Below are positions 20,774 to 28,929 of a DNA stretch of 33,203 bases, piece after piece (position 1 is the stretch's first letter; each line of letters starts with the position of its first letter). The notes under the pieces were generated by a model that was not told the DNA's origin, ran no database searches, and worked only from the letters and a program-made list of their open reading frames with translations. The position numbers were made by a program, and so were the translations under genes. Origin of the DNA: a virus; the IMG/VR virus record IMGVR_UViG_3300037460_000291, positions 1 to 33,203 of that record. One strand, given 5' to 3'.

Positions 20774-20785
20774 ATTGAGGTAAGG

Positions 20786-22429
20786 ATGGGACAGGCACAA
20801 CGAACATATTCAGATGAGCAGCTTGAGGTCGGTATCAGACTACACGACGACTACGAGTTTTACGCTGAACACGCTCTCAAGATCAAGCCGAAGGATAAGC
20901 GAGACGGTGCTCTCGTGCCCCTTATATTCAACACAGCGCAGAAATACATCCACTACAGACTAGAGCGTCAAATGTTCCTTATTGGAATGATCCGCGCTTA
21001 TGTACTCAAGGGTAGGCAGCAGGGCTGCTCAACCTATGTTGAAGGTCGTTATATCCACAACACGAGCCTAAACTATGGGATTAAGACCTTCATACAGACT
21101 CATAGCGCAGAGGCGACGAGCAACCTATACAGGATGGCACACAGGTATCTTGACAACCTTCCGCACGATCTAAAGCCTGTGGTTGGTGTATCTAACACAA
21201 AAGAATTGATATTCCCCGAGCTTGATTCTGGCTACAGGGTCAGTACCGCAGGATCTAAAGAGACTGGCCGCTCTGACATGATAGATCATTTACACGGGTC
21301 AGAGGTGGCTTTTTGGGTAGATGCTGAGAAGCACGCAGCCGGGCTGTTGCAGGCTGTACCATATGCGCCCAATACGAGCGTTATATTCGAGACGACAGCT
21401 AATGGTACCGGTGGATATTATCAAAAAAGGTATGTCGCTTCTGAAAAGGGGCAAAATGGAGATTACATTGCTATCTTCACGCCTTGGTACTGGCAGCTTG
21501 AGTATACAAAGCCCGTCCCTGAAGATTTTACGAGAACGCCCCAAGAGCAGGAATATGTAGATCTATATGACACTTATCCTGTCTTTGGTGATGATTGGGA
21601 AGTAACCTACGAGACAAGAAAGATAACCGACGGACAACTAATGTGGCGTCGAGATAAGATCGCGGAGTTTGATGGCAGTGTTGCAAAGTTTAATCAAGAA
21701 TATCCTGCGACATCTCAAATGGCATTCCAGTACAGCGCTACCGATAGCTTTATATCAGCAGAATCAGTTCTTGAAGCATTAAAGAGGCCACAGTATAGAT
21801 CATATGGTGCTATCGCGGCCGCATTCGATCCCGCTTTTACAGACAATGAGAACAGCGACAGGAAGGCGTTTATCTTCAGGCAAGGGGCAAACATGTTCGG
21901 CCTTGAGTATCCGAAGCTTAAAGGACATGAGGCTATGGTTGGCTTTATTAAGAAGAAGCTGGATGGGAAAATCAAGATCGATTGCTTTTTCATAGACTCA
22001 GGCGGCGGCGGATATGCGCTGTTTAGTAGCTTAGATGCTGCTGGTTATGTAGATAAATACAACATCGTGCTAGTAACCAACTCCAAGTCTGCCGAAGAAG
22101 ATCATAAGTATGCCAATAAAAGGGCTGAGGACGCGGCAAGACTTAAATACGCCTTAATAGACCCCGACATGCCACTATCGATAAGCATTGATAAAGAGTT
22201 GGAATCTGCATATTTAACGGATATGACCGCAGAGGGATGGTTCGAGGACAGAAACAACCGGATACAGCTAGAGAAGAAAGAGGACGTGAAGAGTAGGCTT
22301 GGCATATCGCCCGAGGGAAGGGACGTGTCAGCGCTGACATATTCAAGGAAAATCGTTCGCGATCATGTTATGGCCGGCCAGGACGACAACAACTATATGC
22401 CTGATAAGAGCAGAACCGACCAATGGTAA
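20786..22429 (+). CDS. terL: Terminase large subunit
   Basis: 547 residues, a normal length. ATPase part: a Walker A-like KGRQQGCST (75-83) and Walker B with the coupling glutamate at HLHGSEVAFW (168-177), then ETTANG (motif III, about 202-207). Nuclease part: AAFDPAF (D348) and FFIDSGGGGYAL (D404), RNase H-like acidic residues. The enzyme cuts concatemeric DNA and pumps it into the prohead through the connector. The RBS (GAGGTAAGG) lies just after the terminator's T-run. Confidence 0.9.
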   Translation: MGQAQRTYSDEQLEVGIRLHDDYEFYAEHALKIKPKDKRDGALVPLIFNTAQKYIHYRLERQMFLIGMIRAYVLKGRQQGCSTYVEGRYIHNTSLNYGIKTFIQTHSAEATSNLYRMAHRYLDNLPHDLKPVVGVSNTKELIFPELDSGYRVSTAGSKETGRSDMIDHLHGSEVAFWVDAEKHAAGLLQAVPYAPNTSVIFETTANGTGGYYQKRYVASEKGQNGDYIAIFTPWYWQLEYTKPVPEDFTRTPQEQEYVDLYDTYPVFGDDWEVTYETRKITDGQLMWRRDKIAEFDGSVAKFNQEYPATSQMAFQYSATDSFISAESVLEALKRPQYRSYGAIAAAFDPAFTDNENSDRKAFIFRQGANMFGLEYPKLKGHEAMVGFIKKKLDGKIKIDCFFIDSGGGGYALFSSLDAAGYVDKYNIVLVTNSKSAEEDHKYANKRAEDAARLKYALIDPDMPLSISIDKELESAYLTDMTAEGWFEDRNNRIQLEKKEDVKSRLGISPEGRDVSALTYSRKIVRDHVMAGQDDNNYMPDKSRTDQW

Positions 22430-22441
22430 TAGGAGGGTAAT

Positions 22442-22756
22442 ATGTGTTCATCTAACATAATAAAATCAACAGTGGAAGGTGCGGTAGCTGGTGGAGTGGT
22501 GGCCGGCCCTCCTGGTGCGATAGTGGGTGCAACAGTCGCCGCGGCCGGTGCAACAGCTGAAGAGATTATACCCACGCCGGAGACAGAGAAGCTACCACCA
22601 CAGCCGGACGAAAAGGCTGAGACAGAACGTGCTCGAAGAAGGAACTTAAGGCGCTTAGTGGCCGGTCGGCCAGGCGCTGGCAGAAGAACAACTCAACGAG
22701 TGGTGCAGGGTACAGGTACAGGCCCGACAGGACTCAAACAAAAGACGGGACAATAA
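22442..22756 (+). CDS. Small Gly/Ala-rich protein upstream of the connector
   Basis: 104 residues. Residues 11-40 are a glycine-zipper-like hydrophobic stretch (VEGAVAGGVVAGPPGAIVGA). An acidic Pro-rich spacer follows, then a basic tail (RARRRNLRRLVAGRPGAGRR) with TGTGPTGLKQKTG at the end. Phages with this connector type often encode a similar small protein of unknown role between terminase and connector. AGGAGGG lies before the ATG. Confidence 0.55.
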   Translation: MCSSNIIKSTVEGAVAGGVVAGPPGAIVGATVAAAGATAEEIIPTPETEKLPPQPDEKAETERARRRNLRRLVAGRPGAGRRTTQRVVQGTGTGPTGLKQKTGQ

Positions 22757-22757
22757 C

Positions 22758-24416
22758 ATGGCTACTGACATTAAAAAGATGAAGAACAGAGCTTTAGAAG
22801 CACGAAGTCTTTACCGCACGAACCGACAAGATAAAGACAAGGAGCTCTGTCACTATATCATGCCTGAGATAGGCAGGTTTGACGATGAGGACACGACACC
22901 AAACGAGAAGAAGAAGCGCTTTATTAATGTGATCGACCACACTGCAGGGATAGCGGCCGGTAAGCTCGCCGCCTCATACCTGTCGGGCGCGTCTAACCCA
23001 ACATCAGACTGGATGAGGATAGCACCTAAAGACAAGGCCTTAATGGAAGTGTCCGGCGTCAACGCTCATATGGATGCGGTAAATACAACAATGGAGCAAC
23101 ACTTTCACGAGACGAACGCTTATAATGCTTTTGGTGGCGTGTATCGCGAGCTGGTCGTTCCGGGTACTGGCTGCTTGTTTATTGATTCAGATCCCGTCAA
23201 CGCCGCTTCATACCATAACTATACTATCGGCACCTACTACTTTAAGGTGGGGAGTAATGGCCTGCCAAACAGGTGGTACCGGTTCTTTAAAGACACGGTC
23301 GATAACGTTGTTGAGATGTTTGGTAAAGAGAACGTGTCGGATCGCGTGAAGCTTAAGATAGACAAAGAAGGTTTTTCTTATGTAGACCTTATCCACATGA
23401 TAGAGCCGAACATGGGGAGAGACGCGACAAAGCTTGACAACAGGAATATGCCGTTTGTTTCGGTTTATATAGAAGCTGCTTGGGTAGAGAGTGAGGGCGT
23501 CTTGAGAGAATCGGGATATGAGGACTTCCCGGTTGTCATACCGCGCTATGATGTGGTCGGTGATGACTCTTGGGGACAGTCTCCGTGCAACAGGGTTCTT
23601 GGTATCACCAAAGCCTTACAAGAGGTGCTGTCTGATAACATGACTGCTTCAGAAATGACGATAGCGCCGCCATCGGCATTACCTAATGCACTAAAAGGCA
23701 AAAAGCTAGGGGCTAACAGCGCGTTTTATTATGACCCGAACGTGGGGGCACCAGAGGCAAAGGCCATATACCAGATAAACTATGATTTCGCGAACAACCT
23801 GAACCTACAACAGCAGTTACGCGACCAGATAAACAAGATACTCATGGTCGATATATTTACTGCGATATCAAGCATAGACCGTACCGGCATGACCGCGACA
23901 GAGATATCACAGCGAGTGGCTGAGTCATTCAGACAGCAGGTGGCGTTTATAACCAGGGCAGAGACAGAGATGTTGAAGCCCATCGTTGAACGAGCCTATA
24001 AGCTACTTTTAAGGGCGGGCAGGTTCCCCGAGCCACCACCTGAGTTAGAAGGTCAACCTTTGGATATCGTCTTTGTATCACCGCTATCACAGGCACAACA
24101 GGCAGTAGGTATTACAGGGGTAGAGCAGGTGATAGATGTTGCAACTCGCTTAGCCCAGGTCGACCCTAGTGTGCTTAAGAAGTTTGACGCTAAGGAAGCC
24201 CTTGAGATCATTACAACGCTAAACGGCGCACCTTCTAAGATACTTAGAGATGATGAAGAAGTCGCCGCGATGGAGGCGGCAGAAGCAGAAGCGCAGGCGG
24301 CAGAAGTAAACGCAGACCGATTGGCACAGATGGCAACCAGCGCAGAGCAGCTAGGCAACACTCCGATGAATACCGACTCTGCCCTTGATAACGTAATGGA
24401 GGGAATCGCACAGTGA
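22758..24416 (+). CDS. Head-to-tail connector (portal) protein, podovirus family
   Basis: 552 residues, the size of podovirus connectors (the 'bacteriophage head to tail connecting protein' family). Typical segments include RFDDEDTTPNEKKKRFINVI, DHTAGIAAGKLAASYLSGAS, WMRI, VPGTGCLFI, WGQSPCNRVLGITKALQEV and MTATEISQRVAESFRQQVAF near the end of the core. The last 60 residues are Ala/Glu-rich. Twelve copies should form the ring at one vertex through which DNA enters, and to which the adaptor and nozzle dock. Confidence 0.9.
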   Translation: MATDIKKMKNRALEARSLYRTNRQDKDKELCHYIMPEIGRFDDEDTTPNEKKKRFINVIDHTAGIAAGKLAASYLSGASNPTSDWMRIAPKDKALMEVSGVNAHMDAVNTTMEQHFHETNAYNAFGGVYRELVVPGTGCLFIDSDPVNAASYHNYTIGTYYFKVGSNGLPNRWYRFFKDTVDNVVEMFGKENVSDRVKLKIDKEGFSYVDLIHMIEPNMGRDATKLDNRNMPFVSVYIEAAWVESEGVLRESGYEDFPVVIPRYDVVGDDSWGQSPCNRVLGITKALQEVLSDNMTASEMTIAPPSALPNALKGKKLGANSAFYYDPNVGAPEAKAIYQINYDFANNLNLQQQLRDQINKILMVDIFTAISSIDRTGMTATEISQRVAESFRQQVAFITRAETEMLKPIVERAYKLLLRAGRFPEPPPELEGQPLDIVFVSPLSQAQQAVGITGVEQVIDVATRLAQVDPSVLKKFDAKEALEIITTLNGAPSKILRDDEEVAAMEAAEAEAQAAEVNADRLAQMATSAEQLGNTPMNTDSALDNVMEGIAQ

Positions 24417-24835
24417 GCAACAACCGGTACAATCCTAACACACCGCCTTATCACGTCCCTTTAGGCGATCCCCTTTGTCAGACCTGCAGGCACCGGTCAA
24501 AGGAAGGTGTAGCGTGTCTTGAGAAAAATGACACAGAACATAACTGCTTGTGGCATGACACGTTTGAAGAGAAGGTGGCGCGGGACAAGAAACAGTCTGA
24601 CTTGCTCTTGTCGTCAACAACGCCTGAGAGCGCACGCACCATGATAGATTTAATCAACGAGATACCGCTGAAGAGTCAAATTGATACTTCTAACCACTCA
24701 AAGACGCAACATTATTTGGGTGAGAGAAACGTAATAATGCTCAAGTTAGAAGCATTAAAGAGATTGCTAGAGATAGAACATTGCACGGATTTAATAGTTT
24801 ATTTAACCAAAATAGCACAAGGGGAGAAAAAATGA
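24413..24835 (+). CDS. Hypothetical protein with Cys cluster
   Basis: 140 residues from a GTG that overlaps the connector's TGA. An N-terminal CQTCRHRSKEGVACL and a later NCLWH give a possible zinc site in the first 50 residues; the rest is helical. Its end overlaps the scaffold start (ATGA). Position between connector and scaffold suggests an assembly role; no family is recognised. Confidence 0.55.
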   Translation: MSNNRYNPNTPPYHVPLGDPLCQTCRHRSKEGVACLEKNDTEHNCLWHDTFEEKVARDKKQSDLLLSSTTPESARTMIDLINEIPLKSQIDTSNHSKTQHYLGERNVIMLKLEALKRLLEIEHCTDLIVYLTKIAQGEKK

Positions 24836-25518
24836 GTGACACAACAGTTGATACTAATGTCGACACGGATCAAACCACAACCGACACGGATCAAACTAAA
24901 GAAACACCGGCAGTAGACCCTATCGTAGCAGGGGAGAAGGAAGGTGCAGAAGAAGCCGAAACCAAAGGTGACGACGACACCAAAGAAGGCGAAGAAGAGG
25001 CGGCTGAGTTTGTAGATTATGATTTTGATAAGGACGTGACATTAAAGGAAGGCGTAACGCTTTCCGATGATTCTAAGTCTATCATCAATGAGCTCGGCAA
25101 GAAGTATAATCTACCGAAAGAGGCAGCGCAAGAGATTGTCGACGGATTCCTGAAGGCGACAGACGCCAATACGGCGGCCATCGAGGCTGCTCAAGACGCT
25201 CACGACAAGCAAACGCAGGCTGAGTGGAAGGAAGAGATCGCCAAGGAGCAGGGTGACAATCTCCCCAAGTTCAAGGCCCTTATTTCAAAGGCTTACGAGA
25301 TAATACCGAAAGATATAGGTATTAGGGAATTTCTCGAAGAGTCAGGCACGAACGAAAACCCTGCGATGGCTCGGCTCTATGCTTGGATAGGCAAGAACCT
25401 TTCAGAAGACACTCTACATAAGGTAGAGACACCGGTCGGCGACACGGGTACTTACAGCAAGTATTCAGACGTGTTGCCACAAGACAACGTACACAACACA
25501 ACAAATACAACAAGTTAA
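24832..25518 (+). CDS. Putative capsid scaffolding protein
   Basis: 228 residues from the ATG at 24832, behind GGGGAG. It is very acidic and low in complexity over residues 1-60 (with a DTDQT repeat encoded by two copies of GACACGGATCAAAC, 21 bp apart), then helical in the middle (AAQEIVDGFLKATDANTAAI). This composition, and the place between connector and major capsid protein, fit a scaffold that shapes the prohead and then leaves. No catalytic motif is seen. Confidence 0.65.
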   Translation: MSDTTVDTNVDTDQTTTDTDQTKETPAVDPIVAGEKEGAEEAETKGDDDTKEGEEEAAEFVDYDFDKDVTLKEGVTLSDDSKSIINELGKKYNLPKEAAQEIVDGFLKATDANTAAIEAAQDAHDKQTQAEWKEEIAKEQGDNLPKFKALISKAYEIIPKDIGIREFLEESGTNENPAMARLYAWIGKNLSEDTLHKVETPVGDTGTYSKYSDVLPQDNVHNTTNTTS

Positions 25519-25533
25519 AAAAGGAGAAATATC

Positions 25534-26562
25534 ATGGCTGGATTTGGAGAAGAATTAAACATTATAGACATCAACCGGATAACGCTGAAAAATGGCAGGA
25601 TGGCGAAGGTCTACGATATGATTACAGAGAACACCCCCATAATTAGGGCGCTTATGATGGTTCAGTGTGCAAGTGGTAGCACCTTTGAGCACGCCGAGCT
25701 GACAGGGCTGCCAGAGACATACTATGCCGCTCTTGGACAAGGCTATCCAAAGAGCAAGGCGACAACCAAGATCGTTCGAGATGTGTGCGGTAAGCACGGT
25801 GGTCGTTTCGAGGCCACTCGTGACAGGGTGCAACAGCTTGCAAATGGCGATATCCCAAACTTCTTGTCTTTTCAAGAGATGACGTTGATGAAGTCAGCTA
25901 TGGAGAGCATAGAAGAGACCATTGTTTATGGAACTTCGCTTGACACCGATGAATTTATAGGCATTGAGGCCCGGCTATCAACACCATCAGCAGATCGTAC
26001 AGATTCTGGGTATAACATTATAAATGGTGGTGGTACAGGCGGTGGTAGTGTCTATACTTCAATCATAGCGATCAACCACGGCACCGAAACGTTCCACGGT
26101 ATCTATCCTGCTGGCGGCACTACAGGTATGCAGATTGATAGATGGGACAACTTCCCACTAACAGACGCTAACGACGCTGATAGAGAGCTGACAGGCTACA
26201 AGCGTATCATTGAGCAGATATTGGGTATTGCTATACCAGACTGGCACGGCATAGTAAGAGGATGCAATATTCAAACAAGCGCGCTTACAAAGAATGCTGC
26301 GACTGGTGCTGATCTTGTTAACGTCTTTATAAAGATGGCTATGCGCATCAACAGGGTTAAGTCTGGAACGAAGAGATTCTACTGTAATGAGAATATCTAC
26401 TCATACCTCACACAACAAGCATCATCATCTGTTGGCGGCAACATGGGCTTTACTCAGGTTCAGGGATCAGAGCAGATCGCATTCTGGGGAATACCTATCG
26501 AGATATGCCACGCTATCACTAACACTGAGGCAGAGGTAATAGGTACGTTCGCTAACTTATAA
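25534..26562 (+). CDS. Major capsid protein
   Basis: 342 residues. It follows the scaffold gene behind AAAAAAGGAG and precedes a cement gene, as in BPP-1-like phages. Recognisable parts are ITENTPIIRALMMVQCASGS, the ELTGLPETYYAALGQGYPKS segment and ATTKIVRDVCGKHG early on, then VFIKMAMRINRVKSGTKRFY and the C-terminal WGIPIEICHAI. These are the layout of podovirus capsid proteins with an HK97-like fold. Many copies build the shell. It carries no prohead protease, and none is seen nearby. Confidence 0.8.
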   Translation: MAGFGEELNIIDINRITLKNGRMAKVYDMITENTPIIRALMMVQCASGSTFEHAELTGLPETYYAALGQGYPKSKATTKIVRDVCGKHGGRFEATRDRVQQLANGDIPNFLSFQEMTLMKSAMESIEETIVYGTSLDTDEFIGIEARLSTPSADRTDSGYNIINGGGTGGGSVYTSIIAINHGTETFHGIYPAGGTTGMQIDRWDNFPLTDANDADRELTGYKRIIEQILGIAIPDWHGIVRGCNIQTSALTKNAATGADLVNVFIKMAMRINRVKSGTKRFYCNENIYSYLTQQASSSVGGNMGFTQVQGSEQIAFWGIPIEICHAITNTEAEVIGTFANL

Positions 26563-26617
26563 TGGAGAGCTAACAACAAAAGATTAACACTTTAACTTAA
26601 GATAAAGGAGAAACATT

Positions 26618-27016
26618 ATGTTACGAGAATCAGATGCAACATTCAGCGCAGCCCAAGTATTAACCGCTACGGCTGCATCAACAAACTATGTAGACAGGAA
26701 AGCTCTCGGTGATGGTACCGACGGTAACTTTATTGTCGTAACCTGTCCCGTTATACTAGACTCTGCCGGTGATGCGGCGGTTCTAACTATCGCCATAGAG
26801 TCAGATTCCGATAGTGGCTTTGCTACTGCGTTAGTACAAAACTTGACGTTAGTGCTTGCCGAGTCGGTGCTGACCGCGGGTATCATAGCTAAAATACCGG
26901 TACCTCTCGGGCTCAAGCAATTCGTGAGGCTTTACTACGCTGTCGGCACTGAGAACTTTACGACTGGTACCATCTCAGCGTTTGTAACTAACGGCGTAGA
27001 TAACGACAACGTATAG
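26618..27016 (+). CDS. Bbp16-family capsid cement protein
   Basis: 132 residues. FSAAQVLTATAASTNYVDRK at the start, then VLTIAIESDSDSGFATALVQ, KIPVPLGLKQFVRLYYAVGT and TTGTISAFVTNG match the all-beta Bbp16-type cement proteins that sit on the outside of the shell of BPP-1-like virions. It lies directly after the major capsid gene, as expected. AAAGGAG precedes the ATG. Confidence 0.8.
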   Translation: MLRESDATFSAAQVLTATAASTNYVDRKALGDGTDGNFIVVTCPVILDSAGDAAVLTIAIESDSDSGFATALVQNLTLVLAESVLTAGIIAKIPVPLGLKQFVRLYYAVGTENFTTGTISAFVTNGVDNDNV

Positions 27017-27028
27017 CGGAGGGCTAAG

Positions 27029-27373
27029 ATGTCTGGAAAACAAAAGAGGGTAAATATAAGCGGCTCAATGATCTTTATGAAAGTTGATGGAGTCGCGCAA
27101 CGTGTAAGACCCGGTCAGGAGATCACGGGTACTATTCACAAGGATTTGGAGAGCGACTTTAAGCTTGTATCTGTCACTCCCACGAAAGCGGATGAAGTCG
27201 AAGTGGCAGAGCTTAAGAAGTGGCTCGACGACAACGGTAGAAGCTATCAGCCGAATACTGGAGTTGTAAAACTTCGAAAGTATAAAGCCGACAAGCTGGC
27301 GGAGCAGGCCGCTGGCGGAGAAGAGGCCACTGGAGAAAGCGGCGCGAGTGAAGAAGCCGACAAAGACGAGTAG
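27029..27373 (+). CDS. Hypothetical head-region protein
   Basis: 114 residues. A small beta-rich part (VNISGSMIFMKVDGVAQRVR, PGQEITG) is followed by a helical stretch and a long acidic Ala/Gly/Glu-rich tail (residues 92-114). AGGGCTAAG precedes the ATG. It sits between the cement and signal-peptide genes in the virion operon; a minor head role is likely, but no family is recognised. Confidence 0.5.
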   Translation: MSGKQKRVNISGSMIFMKVDGVAQRVRPGQEITGTIHKDLESDFKLVSVTPTKADEVEVAELKKWLDDNGRSYQPNTGVVKLRKYKADKLAEQAAGGEEATGESGASEEADKDE

Positions 27374-27388
27374 TTATTATCAATCACG

Positions 27389-27407
27389 GTGGGGGCTTCG
27401 GCCCCAC
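27389..27407 (+). other. Hairpin with UUCG loop in the virion operon
   Basis: GTGGGGGC pairs with GCCCCAC around a TTCG loop (one bulged G), a very stable RNA hairpin. No T-run follows, so it is not a full intrinsic terminator. It separates head genes from neck/tail genes and could slow polymerase or protect the upstream head-gene RNA from 3' decay. Confidence 0.55.
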
Positions 27408-27429
27408 ACCACAACTAAAGAGGTATGAC

Positions 27430-28302
27430 ATGAAACGATTTATATCAACTTTAATTTTAGCGATAATGCTGGCGACAGCTTCATATAGCTTTGCTGCACC
27501 AGCAGCGGTTGTCATAGTAGATCAAGATAGTACGAGCACTGTTCAGGTCATCGGCGGCAAGTTACGCAACCTAACCAATACATATTGGGAAGAGATCGCC
27601 GAGCAGGATATACCCGACCATGAGCTTATTAGGGTGTTCGGTTCGCATGTAGCTATCGGTACAACAGAGCTGGTGCTCTCAGAAGCCGCAGCGGGCCAGC
27701 AGTTTTATTTAACGACAGCCGATGAAGTGGTGGCGACAAGTACCAGCAACGAAGATGCTACTGGCGGAACGGGAGCTCTGACATTACAGATAAATGGTAT
27801 GACAGAAGATGTACCAGGAACGTGGGTTGAAGATACAGATACCATTACGCTTACGGGCACACCGGGGGCAGGAACATCGACAAAGAAATTTATAAGGATA
27901 GATTCAATAGTGGCCTTGACCGCCGGAACGACGGGCTCTAATGTTGGCACTATCACATTCACCGACCAGGGTGCGACCGGCACTCATATGAAAATGACAC
28001 CGGGACATGGCCACACTAAAGCAGCAATAAAGGCTATACCGTCAGGTAAAAAGCTATTGATAAGGAACTTTTGGGCGACTGTTTCAGCAGGGAAAAGCAT
28101 TGAGGTTCATTTATATGTCAGAGAGTTCGGCGGGGCTTGGCAAGACAGGGTTGAATACTCTCTAAACGACTCTAACTTTGACAGCAATATACTTTTAGAT
28201 AGTATCCCTGGCAAATCAGATGTACAGATAAGAGTACAGACTACTACCGGATCAGCCGGTGCTGCCAAGGCGGGCTTTTTAGGCAGGACTGAAAACGAAT
28301 AA
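27430..28302 (+). CDS. Beta-rich virion-module protein with signal peptide
   Basis: 290 residues. The N-terminus MKRFISTLILAIMLATASYS followed by FAAPA is a clear Sec signal peptide: basic n-region, hydrophobic core, and an FAA-type cleavage site near residue 23. The rest is a beta-rich protein with Thr/Gly-rich strands (WVEDTDTITLTGTPGAGTST, VGTITFTD), then IPSGKKLLIRNFWATVSAGK and LYVREFGGAWQDRVEYSL near the end. This resembles structural proteins that some tailed phages place near the neck. It sits between cement and adaptor genes. A signal peptide on a virion protein is unusual, since assembly is cytoplasmic. Confidence 0.6.
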   Translation: MKRFISTLILAIMLATASYSFAAPAAVVIVDQDSTSTVQVIGGKLRNLTNTYWEEIAEQDIPDHELIRVFGSHVAIGTTELVLSEAAAGQQFYLTTADEVVATSTSNEDATGGTGALTLQINGMTEDVPGTWVEDTDTITLTGTPGAGTSTKKFIRIDSIVALTAGTTGSNVGTITFTDQGATGTHMKMTPGHGHTKAAIKAIPSGKKLLIRNFWATVSAGKSIEVHLYVREFGGAWQDRVEYSLNDSNFDSNILLDSIPGKSDVQIRVQTTTGSAGAAKAGFLGRTENE

Positions 28303-28314
28303 GAGGAATAGACC

Positions 28315-28929
28315 ATGACTAAAACAGAAGCATTCAATCTGTCACTTGATACCGTAGGATCGGCTAACGTAGCTTCGCCGACAGACGGCTCAAGAGAGGC
28401 TAATATATGCAGTAAGTGGTGGCCTATCGTTAAAGACTCTGTCTTAGAAGAGCTACCTTGGGAGTTCGCAGAACGTAGCCAGTCACTTGCACTTGTCTCT
28501 GGCTCGGCAGATACTCCATACTCAGATGAGTTTATCTTTGCTTATGCGTACCCCGCCGATTGTCTGGTCGCAAATAACATACTCAACACGGGCTCTGATT
28601 TAGCAAAAGATCAGATACCCTTCAAGAGACAGACGAACGCGACCCTTGACGTGGTCTATATACTGACCAACGAAGAGGATGCCGTACTTCTCTACACCGC
28701 GGCGACAGAATCATTTACAACAATGAGATCAAGCCACCTTAGATTAGCCTTAGTGTATAAACTTGGGGCGCAGATAGCCACTCCATTGAAGAAAGACACG
28801 GCTCTTAGGGATAAAAACCTTGATTCGTATTTTTCATATATGGCATTGGCAAAGACTAAGGATGCTAACGAAAGTCAACCGACAGTATCAGGTGAATTTA
28901 AAAGATATCAGAGGGCGGCGACAACATAA
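28315..28929 (+). CDS. Head-tail adaptor, T7 gp11-like (tail tubular protein A)
   Basis: 204 residues, the right size. The opening KTEAFNLSLDTVGSANVASP and SREANICSKWWPIVKDSVLE are typical of T7 gp11-like and P22 gp4-like adaptors. It is placed just before the nozzle protein. Twelve copies should attach to the connector and hold the tail. Its TAA overlaps the next ATG (TAATG). Confidence 0.7.
   Translation: MTKTEAFNLSLDTVGSANVASPTDGSREANICSKWWPIVKDSVLEELPWEFAERSQSLALVSGSADTPYSDEFIFAYAYPADCLVANNILNTGSDLAKDQIPFKRQTNATLDVVYILTNEEDAVLLYTAATESFTTMRSSHLRLALVYKLGAQIATPLKKDTALRDKNLDSYFSYMALAKTKDANESQPTVSGEFKRYQRAATT

Noticed and set aside
24863-24897. Tandem repeat in the scaffold gene
   Set aside because: Only two copies of GACACGGATCAAAC, 21 bp apart, encoding a DTDQT repeat in an acidic tail; ordinary low-complexity growth.
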